From the NCBI GenBank assembly GCA_027943245.1, contig JANDJZ010001203.1, positions 1 through 11,527 on the forward strand: DNA of 11,527 nucleotides. The letters are read 5' to 3'. The position numbers and the translations under genes are program-made. The notes under the pieces were generated by a model, which saw nothing but the letters and a program-made list of their open reading frames with translations, searched no databases and had not been told where the DNA came from. The DNA is from Acanthamoeba sp. SK_2022b. Taxonomy: Eukaryota; Discosea; Longamoebia; Acanthamoebidae. Positions 5,963 to 11,527 of this stretch are shown here, piece after piece. How positions within the stretch are numbered: position 1 is the first letter of the stretch; every line of letters starts with the position of its first letter.

Positions 5963-8131
5963 TCATATCCACGTTGTTGGCTTTAACCCCACCTTCCGCT
6001 TCTTGACCAAGACCCAGACGCTGATGAGCCCGACGGCGAGTACGCCGACGATGAGCGCCGTTCCAGCCAGTGTGCCGATCACGATGCCTGCAATTGCGCC
6101 AGCGGAGAGGGAGGACGAGTCCGGCTTCGTCGGCTGCGTGGAGATGGTCAAGCTCGACAGGTAGAGTGCGCTCGTGTCCATGTCGTAAGTTACCTCCGGA
6201 ATGAGGTATACGCTCAACCCACCGGCGCTGTAGTGGTACGTCGCTACCCGCCAGGCGGACGCATCGTTGCCTGGAGCGCTGAGTAAAAGCAGTGGCCGCG
6301 AAGGAGTGAGCGTGACATACACTCTGGATAGGAACAGCGCGTTCACGCGAGCCGTGTCGCTCAGGATGGCGTCGTATGTCACGGTCAACACCACGCTTCC
6401 GATGTTCACATTCGCCAAGGGCGTGGTTGGGAACACGAGCGAATCGCACTTCGATGGGCCCAGCGTGCCGTTCACGTCCGAGCGCAGGAGGACTGTGAGG
6501 TTGCGAGCTCGGAAGTTTGGAGAAAGATCGCCCTTACTGCCGAATGTCACGTGCTTCACGGGGAAGAGTGTCGAGTTCGTCACGGGGCCCGGGTACGTTG
6601 CGAGGTCGAGAATCGCGTTGTCAAACGCAATGTTGCCGTCGGCAAACACTTCCGTGTAGTACTCGGAACTGTTCGCATTTGCGGTGTTGCTGTAGTGCCA
6701 CGTGCTCCCGCTCGAGAAGGTCACGTTCGTCGTCGCCGTCAGCGCCCCGTCCGAGAAGTGGAAATGGCCAACGAGGAAGGAGTCAGACGTGTTCAAGTTC
6801 AAGCACAGCTCCGATGAGTTGCCCTGCAACTCGATGTCGCCGTCCAGCTGAACGAGGCGGTCGCGGCTGCCAAGGCAGTTGACTGTCAGGGCCAGCTGCG
6901 TGCTGATACTATATCGTATGTTGTTCCACGATGTGGTGTAGACCACCGCATGGTAGATGTCCATCGCGGTGTAGGACAGCACGCCGTAAGCCCAGGCTCC
7001 GCTACCGAGATTGTTGACAATCAGCGTCAACTTCGACGACTCGTTCAAGAAGTAGTAACCGGTGCTCGCAAGACCATACGTAGCCGACGCGCCGATACAA
7101 GTCACGTTGGCCCAGAGACTATCATACTGGTAGATCTTGCCGCCAGAGAGATTGTTTATGCCGAAGGTGTCGCCGAATGTTCCATCCTGGCCGACCACGG
7201 TCATGTTGACGAACCCGTGAAAGCGCGCCACCGCCTGTTTGTGCGTGTTGGCGCATCCCATGGCCGTGCGCGGACCGCTGATGTTGATCGTAAGGTCTTG
7301 CGTGTCCGTATACCCTTGCGTTCGAATGCCCATGATCGTCGACGACCAGCTCGCACCGGTGACAGACAGAGAGTCGAAGAACTTCATCACGCTCCCGACG
7401 TTGTTGTTGTACACGATGTTGGCGTTATCTCCCGACCAGTCGGCGTAAGTGTACAGCGTGACAGGGCCGTAAAAGTACATGTAGCCAAGGCTCTCGGTAT
7501 ACAGCGCCTGGATGGTGCCTCGCGCGCGGGCGTACACGGTCAAGGGGCCGTAGAAATAACAGTCGCTGCCGTGCGCCAGTACGCCGTAGAGTGGGTATCG
7601 CGAGTGTAGCACAAGGCTCACGTCGTTGTAAAATGTGAACCGTGCTCGGATCTCGCCGTTGTTGACCGCCCACAGTCCGTACGAGTTGGTCAACGTGCCG
7701 TATTCCAGTCCGTCCACGGTGAAGTTGAACGCGCCGTTGAAGATAACCTGTGTTCCGTTGAGGTACGCGCCGTGGCCCTGACTCGGGGAGGTTCCACTCG
7801 TCTGGTTGTACAGCGCGTAGAGGTTCATTGCGCTACTTGAGGAATTCGATGGGTAGCGGATCTTAATGGTTGTATAGTTACTCGAGGCTGAGTCGAACAA
7901 AACGGCGTAGTAGTCGGTAGCGTTGCTTGACACGTTCACCTTATCGTTCATCTGGAACGAGTACGCGATCTCGCCGCTAGGGCCGACAGTGACGTTGTAC
8001 CCGTTGTTCGCATCCGCAACAGGATCTCCAACCAGGCCGCTGGTAAACGTTTGGGACGATCGCACGACCACGGCAAGTACGACTAAACCGGCGAACACGC
8101 GCACTAGGGGCCACACGACGGGTAGCAGCAT
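5963..8131 (-). CDS. Large N-glycosylated single-pass surface protein, 722 residues, unknown family
   Basis: I do not recognise a named family. The protein starts with a hydrophobic signal peptide (roughly residues 1-25) and ends with a transmembrane helix (about 679-708, AIAGIVIGTLAGTALIVGVL onward). A short basic tail of about 13 residues (KKRKVGLKPTTWI) follows, so it is a type I membrane protein. The ectodomain of about 650 residues has some 20 N-glycosylation sequons and few cysteines. It contains recurrent short strands ending in aromatic or small residues (CYFYGPLTVYA, MYFYGPVTLYTYA, GGKIYQYDSLWANVTC). That rhythm suggests a beta-solenoid, but this is inference. The gene is intronless in an intron-rich neighbourhood. 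It converges on PPT1. The start is the first in-frame ATG after a TATA-like box. A role in adhesion, surface coat or prey recognition is possible but unproven. Confidence 0.9.
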   Translation of the reverse strand: MLLPVVWPLVRVFAGLVVLAVVVRSSQTFTSGLVGDPVADANNGYNVTVGPSGEIAYSFQMNDKVNVSSNATDYYAVLFDSASSNYTTIKIRYPSNSSSSAMNLYALYNQTSGTSPSQGHGAYLNGTQVIFNGAFNFTVDGLEYGTLTNSYGLWAVNNGEIRARFTFYNDVSLVLHSRYPLYGVLAHGSDCYFYGPLTVYARARGTIQALYTESLGYMYFYGPVTLYTYADWSGDNANIVYNNNVGSVMKFFDSLSVTGASWSSTIMGIRTQGYTDTQDLTINISGPRTAMGCANTHKQAVARFHGFVNMTVVGQDGTFGDTFGINNLSGGKIYQYDSLWANVTCIGASATYGLASTGYYFLNESSKLTLIVNNLGSGAWAYGVLSYTAMDIYHAVVYTTSWNNIRYSISTQLALTVNCLGSRDRLVQLDGDIELQGNSSELCLNLNTSDSFLVGHFHFSDGALTATTNVTFSSGSTWHYSNTANANSSEYYTEVFADGNIAFDNAILDLATYPGPVTNSTLFPVKHVTFGSKGDLSPNFRARNLTVLLRSDVNGTLGPSKCDSLVFPTTPLANVNIGSVVLTVTYDAILSDTARVNALFLSRVYVTLTPSRPLLLLSAPGNDASAWRVATYHYSAGGLSVYLIPEVTYDMDTSALYLSSLTISTQPTKPDSSSLSAGAIAGIVIGTLAGTALIVGVLAVGLISVWVLVKKRKVGLKPTTWI

Positions 8132-8202
8132 CTATGTGGGTTTCAGATATACAATTGACTGACCGTGGGTGCCCGACCAACGAGGTTCGGCCTGGCTCCT
8201 TG

Positions 8203-8210
8203 TTATATGA
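8203..8210 (-). promoter_or_regulatory. Probable TATA box of the surface-protein gene
   Basis: On the minus strand the sequence reads tcatataac, 72 nt upstream of the ATG at 8131. This spacing is similar to that of the B12D gene. A second TATA-like stretch (gtatatctg, 8145-8153) is only about 14 nt from the ATG and is less likely. Confidence 0.5.
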
Positions 8211-9206
8211 ACAGATTGCTCCCCGCAAAGGGCTAAAACTAAACCCCGGTTTTTATCAAGTGTCATACAGCAACAGAAACCCAGGAGATCCGCAGTTGCC
8301 TCGACTCGTTAAGCCCTTCCTCCATTTTTCCAGACCATAACCATACACTCACTGCAGCAACAATTTACAACAACAAAAAAAGAGTCAACAACATCGTCTC
8401 ACAGCCTTCCCCATCCAAGACACTGATCAGACAGTAGCATCAGAGGTAGAATGGCCCTCCTACACCTCAATCAAATGTTTGGAAGAGATCAAGTTCCAAC
8501 AATTTAAACCTATCATATTGACCAATAAACATTGTCAAATGCAAACCTCAAAATTAACACTGTTTTTTCTCACATTTGGCATCACCAACCTGCTTCCTCA
8601 ACTTTTTAAAATGCATATCAGAAGGTGATATCAAGAAAATGCATATCACAAAAGGCAAATAGCATCTGGCCAAGCATCGCCTTATGGTTTTGCAAGAACA
8701 GGAATGTCACCAATACATTCATTGTCCTTTGGTTGTTGACAGATACTTACTTGACCCAAGTAGACTTCCTAGGAAGACTTCCTAGGAAAGTCTACTTCCA
8801 GACTTCAAGTAGACTTCCTAGGAAGTGGCTTGAAGCTGAAAAACATGTTTCCAAGCCACTGATTGAAGGTGTCCAAGCTATACAACGTTTTCCTCTGTGA
8901 CTTGCATGCTGAGGGCAAGCATATTGACATGAGCAAAGAAGATTGTGAGATCCATCTGTTACCTTGACATCATACTTTTGCATGTCTGGCCTGAATTTTT
9001 AGTAGACACGAGAAACGAGGGCAGGACAAGAAAAGAGGCAGGAAAAACCAAGGTGGTACCTTCCCTCTTGCCTCACCATCTTCTGTCACCCTCTCTGCAA
9101 CAGCCCACCTCGCGGGTACCGTTTGTGCCACTTACATCTCTACGCAACGGCATCGCAAGAAAAGATAATTAGACTGCAGAGATATACAACTTAAAATCGC
9201 GTGGTG
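8211..9206. other. AT-rich intergenic region between divergent genes
   Basis: This is about 1 kb between the minus-strand surface-protein gene and the plus-strand small membrane-protein gene. It is clearly AT-richer than the coding regions. A short direct repeat, aaaatgcatatca, occurs at 8608-8620 and again about 29 bp later (8637-8649). The palindrome cluster at 8757-8860 is described separately. An open frame at 8625-8900 runs through the palindromes and shows no family. Pyrimidine-rich sequence (cctctctgcaac) and atatac at 9182-9187 precede the ATG at 9207. Confidence 0.5.
8757..8860. repeat. Cluster of overlapping palindromes (foldback element)
   Basis: The unit aagtagacttcctaggaag starts at 8758 and is followed, after one base, by cttcctaggaaagtctactt (8778-8797). 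The second is its reverse complement apart from one extra base, so 8758-8797 can fold into a stem of about 19 bp with almost no loop. The unit recurs at 8807-8825, where acttcctaggaagt is a perfect 14-bp palindrome inside a longer imperfect one (cttcaag ... cttgaag). A third inverted pair, gtggcttg (8825-8832) and caagccac (8852-8859), shares bases with it. No transposase or clear target duplication is visible. Confidence 0.85.
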
Positions 9207-9566
9207 ATGGGCGACACGACATTTACGAGATTCTACGAGCGAGTAGATGAGAAACTGGCGGTGGTATGCGGCGAAGAGCACCGGTGGATGAAGCTGGGCA
9301 TCACAGCCGTCGCCATCTTCCTCTTCTTCTTCATGCTGTGGCCCCTTGGCGCCTTTTCGTGCGCCATTGGGCTGTGCGTGGGCGACAACAACTTCTATGG
9401 CAGTGGCATCGTGCTGCTACTTGTCATCGTGCTGGGCATCATGGTGGTGGCAGCCTTCTTCGTGGGCTCCTTCTACGTGGGGGCCTACGTCAGCAGCCTT
9501 AAGGAGAGGCGACGAGGGGCGGGACCAGTCGACGGCCTTGGCGATCCAATCTCTCTCGATTTCTAG
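9207..9566 (+). CDS. Small two-helix membrane protein, 119 residues, unknown family
   Basis: The protein has a hydrophilic N-terminus of about 29 residues (GDTTFTRFYERVDEKLAVV). A hydrophobic helix spans about 30-52 (ITAVAIFLFFFMLWPLGAF). A short loop with Cys52, Cys57 and GDNNFYGSG follows, then a second long helix spans about 68-95 rich in Val, Ile, Leu and Phe. The tail is basic then flexible (SLKERRRGAGP). The positive-inside rule would place the KERRR tail in the cytosol, and so the N-terminus too. It is intronless. I do not recognise the family, and tetraspan or PMP3-like motifs are absent. The ATG at 9207 is the only ATG before the first helix with an appropriate frame. A canonical AATAAA lies 158 nt after the stop. 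Confidence 0.75.
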   Translation: MGDTTFTRFYERVDEKLAVVCGEEHRWMKLGITAVAIFLFFFMLWPLGAFSCAIGLCVGDNNFYGSGIVLLLVIVLGIMVVAAFFVGSFYVGAYVSSLKERRRGAGPVDGLGDPISLDF

Positions 9567-9723
9567 CCGTCTAGAGCAGCATTCGAGAGGAGAGCGAGGA
9601 TAGACAGCGAGTCTGCCTGGCGGCAAGAGGTCGCCAAGCTGTTGGAAAAAGAGAGATTCAGCCGTACATGTCACTCGATCTTACCTCCTGCCTCCCTTCT
9701 CCTTCCACTACGAAAGATAAACG

Positions 9724-9729
9724 AATAAA
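9724..9729 (+). terminator. Polyadenylation signal AATAAA of the small membrane-protein gene
   Basis: A canonical aataaa (acgaataaataagtg) sits 158 nt downstream of the stop at 9566 and about 105 nt before the end of the convergent kinase gene. Confidence 0.6.
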
Positions 9730-9834
9730 TAAGTGTCTTCGTGTAGTGCATCCTCTATACACGCAGCCGCAAAACGCGTTGTTGTGTCCAGGGCCCTCAG
9801 CCCTCCAGAGTAGTGGCTTGGGGCCTCGTCCTCA

Positions 9835-11434
9835 TCAGTCGTCGAGGGTGTTGGCAAACGCGGACAGTCGCTTGAGGATGTCCCTGAAGCTCGGTCGCTT
9901 GTGCGGGTCCGTCTCCCAGCAGTCCCTGCAAGACACCGCCGCCACGCGTCAGCGCCCGGCCAACGCAACCCAACCAAACGAAACAGAGCTAGAGATGACG
10001 ATGATGATGATGGAGTTGGGGAAAAGATGGGGGGTCGCCTTACTTCATGAGCTTGGCGATGGGTTCGGGGACACTGGACGGGATGGTCAGTCGGTGGCCC
10101 TGCACGGCGATCCTGAAGGCCAGCGCGACCAGGTCCTTCTCGCCCTCGTACGGGTCCTTGCGCGTGAACATCTGCCATCGGCCCACACCATTCACCATTC
10201 ACCCTCATCAGCACGCTGTGTGCGTGTGCGTGCGTGCGCGCGTGCGGTGGACGCACCTCCCACAGGAGCACGCCAAAACTGAAGGCGTCCGACTTCTCCG
10301 AGTATTTCTGTCGACGAGCGAAGGGAAAGGAGTGTCAGAGGGCAGAATGGCTGGGTAGGAGGGAGGGGGCGGGGAGCCAGGCACTACCTTCTCGCGCATG
10401 GCCTCGGGGCTCATGTGCTTGACCGGGCCTACGGCGTTCAGCGTGCGGGCGTACTCTGCCGTGGCGTTCTCCTTGATTCGGGCAAACCTGAAACCGGAAT
10501 CGGTCAGCGTGAATGCCAGAACGAAAACGAAAACGAAAAACGAAAAGCGACAAAGAACGAAGAAGGCGCCCTACCCAAAGTCGGTGACAAAAATGTGGAA
10601 GTTCTCTCCCACCAGACAGTTGCGCGCTGCGATATCCTACACGTTTGAGCGGCGCCGAGTCAGCCAGACCACCACATGAAGGAGGGTGAGGATGAGAGGA
10701 GGTGTTACCCGGTGGATGACGCCTTCACAGTGGAGGTGGTAGAGACCAGAGGCGGCCTCCACTGCCATTCTCACCGTCGTCTTCAACGAGATCTCGACCT
10801 GAAGTAACCAAGCGCTCCGGTTTAGCGAACGATGCAAAGAGCGAAAGCGAAAGAGAAGGAAAGAGAGGCACGAGGGGCTGCCGCCACTGTCGAGTCAAGC
10901 GTACCGAGGGGTCTCGGAGGATCTTGTCGAGAGAGCCGCCGCTGCAGAACATGGTGACCAGGCAGAACTTGCCCTTTCGCTTACTGCACGCGCCGACGAA
11001 CTGCAGCACGGACAGGGTGAGGACAGGCCATCACGATCGGTCCCCACTTGTACTGGGTGTTCGGGTGTGATCGTACCTTGACGATGTTGGGGTGGTTGTG
11101 GACGAGCTCGGCCAGCTTGGCTTCTCGCCTGAATTCTTCCACCATGTGCTTGTCCTTCATGTTGAAGTTCTTGAGCTTCTTGATCGCCACCGGCGCACCT
11201 CGCCACGTGCCCTGACGTCGTTGAAAAAAATACAAACATGATTATTATTAATATTTTATTTGATATTTATTTTTATAAAATAAAATGAGAAAACAAATAA
11301 TAAAAAAAATTAGGAGTACACTGACCTTGTACACGGCTCCGAAGGCGCCGGCGCCGATCTTCTTGCCAAAGACGAGCTCTTCGTAGTCGATTTCTCTGTA
11401 GCCGTACTTTCTCTCGTCGCCCGGGCCCTCGTCG
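9835..11434 (-). CDS. Tyrosine-kinase-like protein kinase, C-terminal kinase domain (partial, nine exons)
   Basis: Exons in transcript order are 11434-11326, 11211-11077, 11000-10905, 10798-10709, 10636-10575, 10487-10388, 10307-10257, 10171-10044 and 9925-9835. They give 286 residues to the stop, and every junction is GT-AG and in phase. The complete catalytic domain is present: glycine loop GAGAFGAVYK (27-36), VAIK lysine (47), helix-C Glu66 in EEFRREAKL, catalytic loop HRDIAARN (Asp144), DFG (162-164), PVKHMSPEA (185-193), SDAFSFGVLLWE (203-214) and CWETDPHKRPSF. The catalytic loop AAR and the PVKxMxPEA segment are typical of tyrosine kinases, so Tyr specificity is likely, although TKL-group Ser/Thr or dual specificity is possible. 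The protein ends about 9 residues after the domain. The first exon here begins mid-codon, so the N-terminal (possibly receptor or regulatory) part lies beyond the window. Confidence 0.92.
11212..11325 (-). other. AT-rich kinase intron
   Basis: On the minus strand this 114-nt intron begins gtcagtg and ends gacgtcag. Its interior is almost pure A/T (runs of ttttttttattattt, ataaaaataaatat), unlike the other kinase introns, which are C/T- or G-rich. It resembles the AT-rich core of PPT1 intron 3. Confidence 0.85.
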
Positions 11435-11527
11435 CTAACAAGGAGAAGGCAGAGAGAAAGATGGGGAAGAGGAGAGGGAGTCAGCCTTGCGTCCAGTGAG
11501 CGAGGCAACTCGAGAGTTGCGGGGAGG
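11435..11527 (-). other. Upstream kinase intron, cut by the window edge
   Basis: On the minus strand this reads a long pyrimidine-rich tract (ctccctctcctcttcccc, tttctctctgcc) ending in ttgttag, a good 3' splice site. No GT donor with an identifiable exon is visible, so the preceding exon lies outside the window or in the last few bases. Confidence 0.6.

Noticed and set aside
6950..7609. 219-residue open frame on the plus strand
   Set aside because: It is antisense to the surface-protein gene, which has signal peptide, sequons and membrane helix on the minus strand.
8625..8900. 91-residue open frame on the plus strand
   Set aside because: It runs through the palindrome cluster and AT-rich intergenic DNA and has no coding-like composition or homology.
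9668..10282. 204-residue open frame on the plus strand
   Set aside because: It is antisense to the last kinase exons and includes their introns.

Overview
This is a nuclear DNA window from a free-living amoebozoan, most likely Acanthamoeba (about 0.8 confident). Coding regions are GC-rich and most genes are cut by short spliceosomal introns of roughly 60-210 nt. TATA boxes sit 50-70 nt upstream of several start codons, and genes are close together on both strands. The organism assignment is an inference from gene style and product families; no database was searched.

Layout from left to right: (1) a 30-bp tandem duplication and a TATA box, then a four-exon PLAC8-family gene (+, 362-1085). (2) An intronless gene for a 176-residue secreted protein of unknown family with strongly biased codon use (+, 1396-1926) and a clear AATAAA signal. 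(3) A 179-bp satellite-like tandem repeat, 2.8 copies (2256-2758). (4) A small mitochondrial B12D/MLRQ (complex I NDUFA4-type) gene behind a good TATA box (+, 3225-3539). (5) An eight-exon palmitoyl-protein thioesterase 1 gene (+, 3856-5631) with an intact catalytic triad. (6) A convergent, intronless gene for a 722-residue, heavily N-glycosylated single-pass surface protein (-, 5963-8131). (7) A 1.08-kb intergenic stretch with a cluster of overlapping palindromes. (8) A small two-helix membrane protein (+, 9207-9566). (9) The last nine exons of a tyrosine-kinase-like protein kinase (-, 9835-11434), whose N-terminus lies beyond the right edge.

The genes do not form a pathway; this is ordinary eukaryotic gene order. 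The strongest discovery is inside the PPT1 gene. Its fourth intron begins ATATCCTTT, has a GCCTTAACT branch site 12 nt from its end and finishes in CAC, which are the hallmarks of a minor-spliceosome (U12-type) AT-AC intron. Using those exact borders restores a perfect PPT reading frame (HNLISIGG). The intron just upstream appears to use a GC-AG pair, and the one just downstream holds two long TG tracts around a CG tract, so three unusual introns lie in a row. Other points of interest are the orphan surface and secreted proteins, the foldback palindromes, and a kinase whose catalytic loop (HRDIAARN) and P+1 segment (PVKHMSPEA) look like those of tyrosine kinases.
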